From: Roseiarcus sp963782255
Lineage (GTDB): Bacteria; Pseudomonadota; Alphaproteobacteria; Rhizobiales; Beijerinckiaceae
Assembly (NCBI GenBank): GCA_963782255.1
Contig: CAWAIS010000001.1
Span: 1,736,001 to 1,800,000 of the forward strand
Direction: 5' to 3'
Length of the DNA: 64,000 bases
In this document: positions 15,849-25,382 of the stretch, in pieces
Layout of the letters: each line of letters begins with the position of its first letter
How positions within the stretch are numbered: position 1 is the first letter of the stretch
Notes under the pieces: generated by a model
Told to the model about the DNA's origin: nothing
Databases searched by the model: none
What the model saw: the letters and a program-made list of their open reading frames with translations, nothing else
Program-made: the position numbers and the translations under genes

Positions 15849-18150
15849 AGCCGTTGCGGTCACGACGACGGTCGTTCACAAGCCGCTGCCGCACAACTCC
15901 GCGCGGCTGCATGTGCAGGGTTCGGCTGCCTACGTCGATGACATCCGCGAACCGGAAGGGACGCTGCATGTCGCCGTCGGTGGGGCCGACAAGGCCTGCG
16001 GCGTCCTGAGGAGCCTCGATCTCGGCGCCGTGCGCGCGGCGCCCGGCGTCGTTGCCGTGCTGACCGCCGCGAATATTCCCGGTAAGAACGACATCGCCCC
16101 CGTCTTCGCCGACGAACCGCTCTTCGCCGAAAAGGAGGTCATGTTCCAAGGCCAGGCTTTGTTTGTGGTGGTCGCGGGCGCCCGCGACGAGGCGCGCCGC
16201 GCGGCCCGGCTGGCGAAGGTCGACATCGAGGAACAACCGCCGTCCGTCACCGTCGCCGACGCGCTGAAGACCGGCGAGCGCGTCCAGGAGGACTACGCCT
16301 TCGGACGCGGCGATGCAGCCGCCGCAATCGGCGCCGCGGCGCATCGGCTCGAGGGCCAGCTCTCCATCGGCGGACAGGAGCATTTCTATCTCGAGGGCCA
16401 GGCCTCGCTCGCAATCCCCGGCGAAGGCGACGAGATGACGGTGCACGCCTCCAGTCAGGACCCGACCGAGACACAGCACATCGTCGCGCGCGTCCTCGGA
16501 GTTCCGGACGCGTTCGTCACTGTCGAGACGCGGCGAATGGGCGGAGGGTTCGGGGGCAAGGAGAGCCAGGCTTGCACCTGGGCGGCGCTCGCCGCCCTCG
16601 CCGCGCGCGTCACCGGCCGTCCTTGCAAGATCCGCCTCGATCGCGACGACGATTTCATGCTGACCGGCAAGCGCCATGATTTCCATGCCGATTGGCGCGT
16701 CGGCTACGACGATCGGGGCGTCATCGCGGGCTACGATGTGTCGCTCAACGCGCGCTGCGGCTGCTCGGCGGATCTCTCGCCCGGCGTCGTCGACCGCGCA
16801 ATGTTTCACGCCGGGAACGGCTATTGGCTGCCCGCCGTCGCGATCCTCTCGCGTCGGCTCAAGACCAACACGGTCTCCAACACCGCCTTCCGCGGCTTCG
16901 GCGGTCCTCAGGGCATGATCGCGATCGAGCGGGTGATGGACGCGATCGCGCGCGAGCGCGGGCTCGATCCGCTCGACGTCCGCAAAGCCAATCTCCTGCG
17001 CGCAGGCTTCGAGCGCACGCCCTACGGGCAGCCGGTCGAGGACCATGAGACTCAAGCCGCGATCATCGAGGAACTGGAAGCCTCGAGCGACTATCGCGCG
17101 CGCCGCGCGCGCATCGCCGCCTTCAACGCGAAGAGCCCCATCATAAAGCGCGGCATCGCGCTGACGCCTGTCATGTTCGGCATTTCCTTCACGCTGATCC
17201 CGTTGAATCAGGCCGGCGCATTGGTGCACGTCTATTCGGACGGCTCGATCCATCTCAATCACGGCGGCACCGAGATGGGGCAGGGGCTCTTCACCAAGGT
17301 GGCGCAGATCGTCGCCGAAGAGTTCGGCGTGCCTCTCCATTTCGTGCGCATTACCGCCACCAACACCGCGAAGGTGCCGAACGCTTCGCCGACCGCGGCG
17401 TCTTCGGGGACCGACCTCAACGGCATGGCTGCCAAGATCGCCGCGGGCGCGATCAAGGCGCGGATGGCCGCGTTCGCGGCCCAGCAGTGGAGCGTCGCCG
17501 CGGAGGTGGTGGAGTTCCGCGACGGCCGTGTTTGTGCCGGCAACCACGCGATGAGTTTCGGCGAGCTTGCGAAGGCCTGCCGCCTCGCCCGAGTGCAGCT
17601 TTCGCACGCCGGCTATTACAAAACTCCTGAAATTCATTGGGACCGCGCTAAAGCGCAGGGGCGGCCGTTCTTCTATTTCGCCTACGGCGCAGCTTGCTCC
17701 GAGGTCGCGATCGATACGCTGACCGGCGAGATGCGCGTGCTGCGGGCGGACCTCCTGCACGACGTTGGCGCATCGATCAATCCGGCGCTCGACATCGGCC
17801 AGGTCGAGGGTGGGTTCGTTCAGGGAATGGGTTGGCTCACAACAGAGGAACTCGTCTACGACGCGAAGGGCAGGCTGACGACGCATGCGCCGGCGACCTA
17901 CAAGATTCCGGTCGCTTCCGACGTGCCGCCGATCTTCAACACGCGGCTCCATATGCGTCCCAATCCGACGCCGAGCGTCTATCGCTCGAAGGCGGTCGGT
18001 GAGCCGCCGTTGATGCTGGCGATCTCGGTCTATTCGGCGATCCTCGACGCTGTGCATGCGACGTACCCCGGCGATCAGCCTCTGCTTGAGGCGCCGTGTA
18101 CGCCCGAGTCCATTCTCAATGCGATCCGCTCGTTGCAAGGAGCGGCCTGA
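15835..18150 (+). CDS. xdhB: Xanthine dehydrogenase large molybdopterin subunit
   Basis: 771 residues. Catalytic subunit carrying the molybdenum cofactor. Seen: N-terminal a/b hammerhead (HVQGSAAYVDDI), the Moco-binding MGGGFGGKES near residue 238, NTAFRGFGGPQG near 350, GGTEMGQGLFTK near 480 and the active-site region VGEPPLMLAI near 723, all in the order of XdhB. Full length. Overlaps xdhA by 14 bp and is followed 9 bp later by xdhC, the dedicated maturation factor, so the three form an operon for purine breakdown. Substrate could be a related heterocycle, but the complete A-B-C set favours xanthine. Confidence 0.95.
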   Translation: MLLNEAVAVTTTVVHKPLPHNSARLHVQGSAAYVDDIREPEGTLHVAVGGADKACGVLRSLDLGAVRAAPGVVAVLTAANIPGKNDIAPVFADEPLFAEKEVMFQGQALFVVVAGARDEARRAARLAKVDIEEQPPSVTVADALKTGERVQEDYAFGRGDAAAAIGAAAHRLEGQLSIGGQEHFYLEGQASLAIPGEGDEMTVHASSQDPTETQHIVARVLGVPDAFVTVETRRMGGGFGGKESQACTWAALAALAARVTGRPCKIRLDRDDDFMLTGKRHDFHADWRVGYDDRGVIAGYDVSLNARCGCSADLSPGVVDRAMFHAGNGYWLPAVAILSRRLKTNTVSNTAFRGFGGPQGMIAIERVMDAIARERGLDPLDVRKANLLRAGFERTPYGQPVEDHETQAAIIEELEASSDYRARRARIAAFNAKSPIIKRGIALTPVMFGISFTLIPLNQAGALVHVYSDGSIHLNHGGTEMGQGLFTKVAQIVAEEFGVPLHFVRITATNTAKVPNASPTAASSGTDLNGMAAKIAAGAIKARMAAFAAQQWSVAAEVVEFRDGRVCAGNHAMSFGELAKACRLARVQLSHAGYYKTPEIHWDRAKAQGRPFFYFAYGAACSEVAIDTLTGEMRVLRADLLHDVGASINPALDIGQVEGGFVQGMGWLTTEELVYDAKGRLTTHAPATYKIPVASDVPPIFNTRLHMRPNPTPSVYRSKAVGEPPLMLAISVYSAILDAVHATYPGDQPLLEAPCTPESILNAIRSLQGAA

Positions 18151-18159
18151 ACCGGAGTC

Positions 18160-19143
18160 ATGTTGGCCTTTCGCCGTCTCGTCGACGCGATCGAAGCCGA
18201 AGGTTCGGCGGCTTTGGTGACGCTCGCGCGCGTGGAGGGCTCAAGCCCACGCGAGGCCGGGGCGCGAATGGTGGTCAGGCCCTCCGGCGGCTTTCACGGC
18301 ACGATTGGCGGCGGAGCCCTCGAGTGGGCGGCCCTGGAGGCAGCTGAGAAAGCGTTGAAGATGGGCCGGGGACCCGTCCAGCGCCGGTCGCTGGCGCTGG
18401 GCCCGGAGCTTGCGCAATGCTGCGGCGGGCGGGTCGAATGGCGCATCGAGGTGTTCGACAGGCGCGACCTCGAAGAGCTTGCGCTGATCGCAATGGCCGA
18501 GAGCTGGGGACCTGCGACGCTGAGAGCAAGGATGGCGCCCGACGGGCGGGTCGGGCGCGAGTTGGAGCCGGACCGTCGTGGCGACGACCTGACGGCGAGT
18601 CTCCCGCGTACGGATAATTGGACCGAGCCTCTCGGCGAAAGCGCCCGCGCGGTTTATCTGTTCGGCGCCGGTCACGTCGGCCGCGCGCTCGCGCTGGCGC
18701 TTGCGCCGCTGCCGTTCGCGGTGCGCTGGATCGACTCCCGCCGCGAGGCGTTTCCCGGCTACGCGCCGGCCAACGTCGCGCTGATCCATGCGCCCGAGCC
18801 GGCGGCCGAACTCGCGAACGCGCCCGACGGCGCGCTGATCGTCGTCATGACCCACGCCCATCCGCTCGATCTCGCCATCGTCGCCGAAGCCCTTCGCGCC
18901 GATCGTTTCGGCTATGTCGGTCTCATCGGGTCGAAGACCAAGCGGGCGCGTTTCTTGAGCCAGATGCGCGCCGCCGGTATTCCGGACGCGGCGCTATCCA
19001 AACTCGTTTGCCCGATCGGCTTGTCGGGGATCGAGAGCAAAGACCCGGCGGTTATCGCGGCCTCGACTGCGGCTCAGCTCTTGATGGCGGCCGAGCGACT
19101 GACGTCGAATGAAGCCAAGGTATCGTCCTTGAGCCGCGCCTGA
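18160..19143 (+). CDS. xdhC: Xanthine dehydrogenase accessory protein XdhC
   Basis: 327 residues. Binds molybdenum cofactor and assists its sulfuration before insertion into XdhB. N-terminal XdhC/CoxI domain: ARVEGSSPREAGARMVV, GTIGGGALEW, and a Cys-Cys pair in LAQCCGGRVEW near residue 87. C-terminal Rossmann-like domain: VYLFGAGHVGRALA near 165 and RFGYVGLIGSKTKRARF near 245, ending with the family signature CPIGLSGIESKDP. Nine base pairs after xdhB, same strand, and so part of the xdh operon. Confidence 0.93.
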   Translation: MLAFRRLVDAIEAEGSAALVTLARVEGSSPREAGARMVVRPSGGFHGTIGGGALEWAALEAAEKALKMGRGPVQRRSLALGPELAQCCGGRVEWRIEVFDRRDLEELALIAMAESWGPATLRARMAPDGRVGRELEPDRRGDDLTASLPRTDNWTEPLGESARAVYLFGAGHVGRALALALAPLPFAVRWIDSRREAFPGYAPANVALIHAPEPAAELANAPDGALIVVMTHAHPLDLAIVAEALRADRFGYVGLIGSKTKRARFLSQMRAAGIPDAALSKLVCPIGLSGIESKDPAVIAASTAAQLLMAAERLTSNEAKVSSLSRA

Positions 19144-19212
19144 GCTAAACCAGCGGCAAACCGCAGGCGCTGGAGAAGGGCGCCGGATCGAAAGCGCCTC
19201 GAGGGAACCCCC

Positions 19213-20742
19213 GTGAAGCACACCGCCTCCGCCAATCTTTTCGACCTGATCGCAGCGCGTGTTCAGAAGCGTGGGCAGGTCGCGCTGGACACCTCCGACG
19301 CCATGGCCCTGACCTATGGCGCCTTGCTCGATCGCTCGGCCCGCGCCGCCAACGCGCTCGTCGCGCTCGGCGTCAAACCAGGCGACCGGGTTGCGGCTCA
19401 GGTCGATAAGTCCACCGACGTGATCGTGCTTGCGCTTGCGTGTCTACGCGCAGGCGCCGCGCTCCTGCCGCTCAACACCGCTTACACGCTTGCCGAGCTC
19501 GAATATTTCCTTGGCGACGCCGAACCCGCGCTGACGATCTGCCGGCCGCACGCGCTGGAGGCCATGCGCGCGCTTGCACGCGAGCTCGGCCTCCGTCACG
19601 TCGAGAGCCTGGGGGTAGCTCGGGACGGGACCTTCGCCGAGCGGATCGCCGCGTCGGGTGAGGATTTTGAGACGGTTCCCCGCGCGCCGGACGATCTCGC
19701 GGCGATCCTCTACACCTCGGGCACGACCGGGCGCTCGAAGGGCGCGATGCTGACGCACGAGAACCTTTCGTCGAATGCGCTGACTCTGATCGACTATTGG
19801 AGGTTCACCGCTGCAGACCGGCTCATCCACGCGCTGCCCGTCTTCCACACCCATGGACTCTTCGTCGCCGTCAACGTTGCGCTCCTGTCGGGCGCCACGA
19901 TGATCTTCCAGAACCGCTTCGACCCTGACGCAGTCCTTGCTCAGATGCCCAAAGCGACGTCGCTCATGGGCGTTCCGACCTTCTACACCCGGCTCCTCGA
20001 CCATCCGGGTCTCACGCGCGAGGCTTGCGCCAACATGCGGCTTTTCATCTCGGGATCCGCGCCGCTGCTCGCCGAGACGCACGCGGCGTGGCGCGAGCGC
20101 ACAGGCTCCTCCATCCTCGAGCGCTACGGGATGACGGAGACGAACATGATCACGTCAAATCCCTACGACGGCGAGCGAAAGGCCGGAACAGTGGGCTTTC
20201 CGCTGCCCGGGGTCAGCCTGCGCGTCTGCGATCCCGATAGCGGCGCGCCCGTACCGCAGGGCGACGTCGGCGTCATCGAGGTCAAGGGTCCCAACGTCTT
20301 TCGCGGCTATTGGCGCATGCCGGAGAAGACGGCTGAGGAGTTTCGCTCAGACGGCTTCTTCATCACCGGCGACGTCGGCCGCATCGACGATGACGGCTAT
20401 GTCCACATCGTCGGCCGCGCTAAGGACCTGGTGATCTCCGGCGGCTTCAATGTCTATCCGAAAGAAGTCGAGAGCGAAATCGACGCGCTCGAAGGCGTGC
20501 TCGAAAGCGCGGTCTTCGGCGCGCCGCATCCGGATTTCGGCGAGGGCGTCACCGCCGTCGTCGTTCCCCGTCCGGGCGCGCTCGTAAGCGAAGAGGCGAT
20601 TCTCGCCGCGCTCGGCGGCCGGCTGGCCAAATTCAAGGCCCCGAAGCGTGTGTTCATCGTCGATGCGCTGCCGCGCAACACGATGGGCAAGGTCCAGAAG
20701 GCGGCGCTGCGCGAAACGTACAAGGACATCTACCGTCCTTGA
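19213..20742 (+). CDS. matB: Malonyl-CoA synthetase (acyl-adenylate-forming)
   Basis: 509 residues of the ANL superfamily. Signatures: AILYTSGTTGRSKGAMLTH (phosphate loop) near residue 163, the MatB-like PVFHTHGLFVA, ERYGMTETNMITSNPYDG near 300, TGDVGRIDDDGY near 385, and the catalytic Lys in PRNTMGKVQK near the C-terminus. Strong agreement with rhizobial malonyl-CoA synthetases, which make malonyl-CoA from malonate, ATP and CoA. A related short-chain acyl-CoA ligase remains possible. It lies 70 bp after xdhC on the same strand and may share its transcript, though no functional link to purines is evident. Confidence 0.88.
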   Translation: MKHTASANLFDLIAARVQKRGQVALDTSDAMALTYGALLDRSARAANALVALGVKPGDRVAAQVDKSTDVIVLALACLRAGAALLPLNTAYTLAELEYFLGDAEPALTICRPHALEAMRALARELGLRHVESLGVARDGTFAERIAASGEDFETVPRAPDDLAAILYTSGTTGRSKGAMLTHENLSSNALTLIDYWRFTAADRLIHALPVFHTHGLFVAVNVALLSGATMIFQNRFDPDAVLAQMPKATSLMGVPTFYTRLLDHPGLTREACANMRLFISGSAPLLAETHAAWRERTGSSILERYGMTETNMITSNPYDGERKAGTVGFPLPGVSLRVCDPDSGAPVPQGDVGVIEVKGPNVFRGYWRMPEKTAEEFRSDGFFITGDVGRIDDDGYVHIVGRAKDLVISGGFNVYPKEVESEIDALEGVLESAVFGAPHPDFGEGVTAVVVPRPGALVSEEAILAALGGRLAKFKAPKRVFIVDALPRNTMGKVQKAALRETYKDIYRP

Positions 20743-20758
20743 GGTCCGGTTGCCGCCG

Positions 20759-20785
20759 GCCCGCGCTAATCTTCCCCGCGCGGGC
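20759..20785. terminator. Hairpin between convergent genes
   Basis: Perfect 8 bp stem GCCCGCGC/GCGCGGGC with an 11-base loop, between the stop of the malonyl-CoA synthetase gene and the 3' end of the giant minus-strand gene. The position fits a bidirectional terminator, but there is no T run on either side. Confidence 0.35.
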
Positions 20786-20798
20786 GGGCCAAACGACT

Positions 20799-23700
20799 TT
20801 AGCCGAGCCTCCCCGATGCGTGGGCGAGGATCGTATAGACCTTGCCGGTGTTCGACAGAAGATAAGACCGCCACTGCGAGCCGTCGCGATCGTTCTGGCT
20901 GACTTTCGTCAGCAGGCGTTCGAACTCCTGCGTGTAGCGCGTCGCCGTTTCGCGGAACGCTGCGTCGGTGCGATACCGGCGGCGAATTTCATCGAAGGCC
21001 TGCTGCCCAGCCTCGGTGTAGAGACGGCGCGAAACCGCGGTTGCGTCGCCGCGGCGCCAGCGATCCCACATTTCGGCGGCGACGGCGCTGTCGATGAGGC
21101 CGGCAATGCCTTGAGTGAGGTCCTCCAACGTCTCGGTTTCGCGCGTCTCCATGATCTCATCGGGCTCATCGCGGGACGCCGCGGCCAAGAGGTTTGAAAG
21201 CCAGCCGGCCTGACCCCGTTCGCTCAAGGGAGGCTGCGCCGCGGCCGGCGCCGGCAATCCGGACGGAGCGGGCGTAAAGTCGAGCTGCGCCCGGCCCCGC
21301 GTAGCGGGACCGGCAAGCGCGGGCTCCGCGGCAACCGCGTTGACTGCGCGCGGCGCTGGCTCGGCGACAGGCGCCGCGATCGCCTCGGCGACACGTGCCA
21401 GCGTCGTCTCGCGTGGCGAGCCCGCTCTGCGCGACGGCTCGGCCGCGCGCGGCGGCGGATCGTATCGCACGGGGCCATTGGCGGCGGCGGCCATCGGCTC
21501 CGGTTCCGCGACGTCGAAGTCGGCGCCGGAGTCGGACACGAGCGCCGCGAGTTCTTTCAATGCGCGAATCTGGTCCGAAACGACGCGGCGCATCGCGTCG
21601 GCGGTCTCGCTCGTCTCCTGCGGCAACTCGAGAACGCCACGGCGCAGTTCCTGCCGCGTCGCGTCGAGCTCGCGCTGCACCTGACCGGCCATGTCCTTCA
21701 CTTCAGCGACCGACTGTCGGAAGCGCTCCGCTGCGCGGTCAAGCGCGCTGGTGATCTGCGCGTTCGTCGTGTCGATGGCTGCCTGTAGGGTCTGCGCCGT
21801 GCGCTCGCGCTCCTTCGTGGCCGTGTCGCGGATCGTCTCGAATTGTCCGGCGACGGCGACCGAGGCCCCCTTGGTCGCGGAAGCGAGCGCGGCGCTGATT
21901 TCCTGCGCCCGCGCCTGCGCGCGGCCGAAGCTGTCCTCAACATTGGCGGCGAACCGCGCGAGCACCGTCTGGAACGCCTCGCCCCGGCCGGAAAGGTCGC
22001 TGACCAGGGTCTGGAGGCTGCTCTGCCGGTGCTCGAGGGCGACGTCGAGCGACTGCTGCTGCGCCGCGAGGTCTTGCGCGACGGTCGCGAGCGTATCCGC
22101 ATGCTGGGAAAGCTGGGCGGCGAGGGCGCTCGCGTCGGCCTGCGTCGTGGACGTGAGGCGCCCGAGGGTCGAGACCTGAGAGGCGATGCCGCCGAGGGCG
22201 CGCTGGAATTCCTCGACCCGCGTCGCAAGACCGCCTTGCACGGCGGCGAGCCGATCGCCTGCGGATGCGACCGCCTGATCGATCACAGCGCTCGTCTTGC
22301 CCAGGTTCTCGATCACCTGCGTCAGCTCGGTCCGCAAGCGGTCGCCAGTGCCGGCGAGCGCTCCTGCCGACCTCTCGGCGCTGCGGGCGACCGTGTCCCG
22401 AAGCGCGGCGCCGGAAACCTCGACCTCCTCGGTCAGGCGCTTCAGGAGCGCCCCGATCGCGTCGCCCGACTGTTGCTTCGCGTCTTCGGCCACGCTTCGC
22501 AGCGCCTCGCTGGAACTCGCGACTTCGGCCCGCAACTGACCGGCGAGCGCGCTGAGGGCGCGCACCGGGTCGGTCGCGCTGCCGTTGACAGCTTCGATCA
22601 GCTCTTCGGTCCGACGGGTGAGGAGCCCCGTCAGGTTCGCCATTTGCTGGTCGAGCGTCTGCGCAGCGCGCGCGCTCGCCCCGACGATCTGATTCGAGAC
22701 GTCCTCACCCCGTTCGCCGAGCGCGGCGACGAAATCCGCGCCCTTTCCGTCGATCGCGAGACGGAGGTCCTCGACGCGCGACGAGATCGAGGCGGCAAGG
22801 TCGGCGCCTCGTGCCGCCAAGGTTGAATCGGCGTCCGCGGCCGCCTTGGCCACCAACGCGTTCATCGTCGCGATACGCGTGCTGAGCCGTTCGTCGATCA
22901 TACCGACGTTGCGGTTGGCGGCCTCTCCGAGATCCGAGAGGCGCGCGTCGATGATGCGCGCGCTCTGGTCGGCAGCCTCGGCGAGCGCCGTAAGACGCGC
23001 GTCGAAGCCCTCGCCGCTGCGTCTGGCCGCCTCGGCCAGCGACGCCCTGTGGGCGTCGACGGCTGCGCCGATGGTTGCGCGATGACCATCGAACGCGGCG
23101 CCAAGCTGCGCGCGGTGCGTTTCGAGCATCGCGCCGATCCTTTCGGCATGATCGCCGACTCTCTCCTCGATCTGTACGCGATTGGCGTCGAATCGTTGGC
23201 TGAGGTCCTCCATCGGCGTGACGACGTTGTCCTTGAACCGTTCGACGCTGACGCCGAGCGACCTGGACACGTCCTCGACTCGGCCGGTCAGAGTGGCGTT
23301 GATGTCCTGGGTGAGCGCCGATAGCGTGTGGGTCAGCTCCGCCGCGCGCTTTTGCAGGGTCTCGTTGATCTCGTCGGACTTTGCGAGCATGCCTTGCGCA
23401 AGTTCGCGGCCGCCTTCGCCCAGGGCGCGAGCGGTTTCGAGCGTGTTTCGCGCAAGCGTCTCCGAGAGCGCGCGCCCGCGTTGCGTGAGACCGTCCTCAA
23501 TCTTGCCGAGGAGGGACCCGAGCGAGCTCGTGACCTGGGCGAGCTTTGCTTCCGTGCGTTCATCGATGGTCTGCAGGCGCGCGTCGAACATCGCCGCCGC
23601 CTCATCGTTGCGCCGCCCAAGCTTTTCATCGACAGCGCCGCCGCCCGCGACGATCGTCTGCTCGATGGCGGAGAGCTTGGACGCGAGTTCGGATGCGAGC

Positions 23701-25382
23701 GCCTCGGCGCGCCGGTCGATGGCGTGCAGGCGCGCGTCGAGCATCGCCGCTGCTTCCTGGTTCCGCCGCCCGAGCCTCTCGTCAACCTCTCCGCCGCGCG
23801 CGACGATCGTGTCTTCGACCATGGCAAGCTTGCCCGCGAGATTGGATGCGAGCGCCTCGGCGCGCCTGTCGATCGCCTCGATGCGAGCATCGAGCATCGC
23901 CGCTGCTTCCTCGTTCCGTCGTCCGAGCCTGTCGTCAATCTCTCCGCCGCGCGCGACGATGGTCTCCTCGACCACGGCCAGTTTGCCGGCGAGATCCAAT
24001 GCAAGCGCCCCGGCGCGCCTGTCGATGGCCTCGATGCGCACGTCGAGCATCGCAGCCGCTTGCTCGTTCCGCCGTCCGAGCCTCTCGTCGACCTCGCCGC
24101 CGCGCGCGACGATGGTCTCCTCGACCACGGCCAGCTTGCCGGCGAGATCGGATGCGAGTGTCTCGGCGCGCCTGTCGATCGCCTCGATGCGCGCATCGAG
24201 CAGCGCGGCCGCTTCCTGGTTCCGTCGACCGAGCTTCTCGTCGACCTCGCCGCCGCGCGCGACGATCGTCTCCTCGACCATGGCAAGCTTGCCGGCGAGA
24301 TCGGATGCGAGCGCCCCGGCGCGCCTGTCGATGGCCTCGATGCGCGCATCAAGCAGCGCGGCCGCTTCCTGATTCCGCCGTCCGAGCCTCTCGTCGACCT
24401 CTCCGCCGCGCTCGACGATCGTCTCCTCGACCGCAGCCAGCTTGCCGGCAAGATCGGATGCGAGCGTCTCAGCGCGCCTGTCGATCGCCTCGATGCGTGC
24501 ATCGAGCAGCGCGGCCGCCTCCTGGTTCCGTCGACCGAGCTTCTCGTCGACCTCTCCGCCGCGCTCGACGATCGTCTCCTCGACCGCGGCGAACCGGGCG
24601 GCGATTTCGGAGGCGAGGGTCTCGGAGCGCTCGCCGATCTGCCGGATAATTTCGCGTCCGCGCCCGTCGATTGCGCCTTCGAAGCGCGAGAGCCCATCGC
24701 CCAGCGAGGATTCGATCCGCCGCGAATGCGAGGCGAGGGCAAAGTCGACCGCGTTGTGATGAGCGGAAGTGGCGGTCTCGAATTGCCCGAGACGCTGAGC
24801 CGATTTCTCGGAGAGCTGCTCGAGGTGGTCGCCGAACCGCTTGTCGAAATCATCTCGGCGAGCCCTCATCATCGCTTCGATGGCGATAAGATGGCCGCCG
24901 ATGCGGGAATTGAGCTCGTCGGAATGGACTGCGATGCGCTCGATCACGCTGTGCCCGTTCTCGCCGACCAGATTGTCCAACGCTTCCAGGTATTCGCGCA
25001 TGCGTCCCGTCTGATCGGACAACAACTCGACCAAGCGTCCGCCGCGTTCGCCGACGACGGCGTCGAACGCTGAAACCTGTGTGCTCAAGGCTTCGCGAAC
25101 AGTCTCCGCTGTGAGCGTGGTCGCCGTCCTCGCGTCGTTGGCAAGGGCCGAGAAGCGCGCATTGATGTCCTCGGCGTCCGCGTTGAGCCGGGCGAGAGAC
25201 TCAATCGTCGACGCCTCGATCCGCGACTGGGTCGCCGCGCTCTGCACGGAGATGGCGCCGACGAGACGGCGGGTCGACTCATCGATCAGCGCCTCGGCTG
25301 CTGCGTTCTGGTGACCGATCGCGCTGCGCAACTGGGCCTCGCGCGAGTTCGAACTGCTCGCTCCAGCGGGCCGCAGCCGCAT
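20799..25382 (-). CDS. Giant repeat-rich coiled-coil protein, C-terminal part (GPR/RgsE-like)
   Basis: 1,527 codons in the frame that continues the gene upstream. Almost entirely Ala/Glu/Arg-rich amphipathic helix of the apolipoprotein A/E type. Seven tandem 51-residue units lie at 23550-24620. A Pro/Ala-rich linker precedes a compact C-terminal domain of about 130 residues (AEMWDRWRRGDATAVSRRLYT, QQAFDEIRRRY, NTGKVYTILAHASGRL) that looks like the conserved tail of large Hyphomicrobiales proteins such as the growth-pole-ring protein of Agrobacterium (GPR) and RgsE of Sinorhizobium. I infer a cell-pole scaffold. The ATG at 25382 is unlikely to be a true start: it lies inside the preceding frame and has no ribosome site, so this is best read as the second half of one gene after a frameshift. 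Confidence 0.75.
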   Translation of the reverse strand: MRLRPAGASSSNSREAQLRSAIGHQNAAAEALIDESTRRLVGAISVQSAATQSRIEASTIESLARLNADAEDINARFSALANDARTATTLTAETVREALSTQVSAFDAVVGERGGRLVELLSDQTGRMREYLEALDNLVGENGHSVIERIAVHSDELNSRIGGHLIAIEAMMRARRDDFDKRFGDHLEQLSEKSAQRLGQFETATSAHHNAVDFALASHSRRIESSLGDGLSRFEGAIDGRGREIIRQIGERSETLASEIAARFAAVEETIVERGGEVDEKLGRRNQEAAALLDARIEAIDRRAETLASDLAGKLAAVEETIVERGGEVDERLGRRNQEAAALLDARIEAIDRRAGALASDLAGKLAMVEETIVARGGEVDEKLGRRNQEAAALLDARIEAIDRRAETLASDLAGKLAVVEETIVARGGEVDERLGRRNEQAAAMLDVRIEAIDRRAGALALDLAGKLAVVEETIVARGGEIDDRLGRRNEEAAAMLDARIEAIDRRAEALASNLAGKLAMVEDTIVARGGEVDERLGRRNQEAAAMLDARLHAIDRRAEALASELASKLSAIEQTIVAGGGAVDEKLGRRNDEAAAMFDARLQTIDERTEAKLAQVTSSLGSLLGKIEDGLTQRGRALSETLARNTLETARALGEGGRELAQGMLAKSDEINETLQKRAAELTHTLSALTQDINATLTGRVEDVSRSLGVSVERFKDNVVTPMEDLSQRFDANRVQIEERVGDHAERIGAMLETHRAQLGAAFDGHRATIGAAVDAHRASLAEAARRSGEGFDARLTALAEAADQSARIIDARLSDLGEAANRNVGMIDERLSTRIATMNALVAKAAADADSTLAARGADLAASISSRVEDLRLAIDGKGADFVAALGERGEDVSNQIVGASARAAQTLDQQMANLTGLLTRRTEELIEAVNGSATDPVRALSALAGQLRAEVASSSEALRSVAEDAKQQSGDAIGALLKRLTEEVEVSGAALRDTVARSAERSAGALAGTGDRLRTELTQVIENLGKTSAVIDQAVASAGDRLAAVQGGLATRVEEFQRALGGIASQVSTLGRLTSTTQADASALAAQLSQHADTLATVAQDLAAQQQSLDVALEHRQSSLQTLVSDLSGRGEAFQTVLARFAANVEDSFGRAQARAQEISAALASATKGASVAVAGQFETIRDTATKERERTAQTLQAAIDTTNAQITSALDRAAERFRQSVAEVKDMAGQVQRELDATRQELRRGVLELPQETSETADAMRRVVSDQIRALKELAALVSDSGADFDVAEPEPMAAAANGPVRYDPPPRAAEPSRRAGSPRETTLARVAEAIAAPVAEPAPRAVNAVAAEPALAGPATRGRAQLDFTPAPSGLPAPAAAQPPLSERGQAGWLSNLLAAASRDEPDEIMETRETETLEDLTQGIAGLIDSAVAAEMWDRWRRGDATAVSRRLYTEAGQQAFDEIRRRYRTDAAFRETATRYTQEFERLLTKVSQNDRDGSQWRSYLLSNTGKVYTILAHASGRLG
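23550..24620 (-). repeat. Seven tandem 153 bp units (51 residues) in the giant gene
   Basis: Units run from ASEIAARFAAVEETIVERGG to ASELASKLSAIEQTIVAGGG, each followed by VDE(K/R)LGRRN, (A)AAxLDARIEAIDRRA. Adjacent units differ by only a few residues (AETL versus AGAL alternate), so they arose by recent tandem duplication. The span 1,071 bp is exactly seven times 153. The units lie in frame and add a long helix without interrupting it. Confidence 0.9.

Noticed and set aside
15754..18138. 794-codon minus-strand frame opposite xdhB
   Set aside because: Shadow frame; the plus strand encodes a motif-complete molybdopterin subunit over the whole range.
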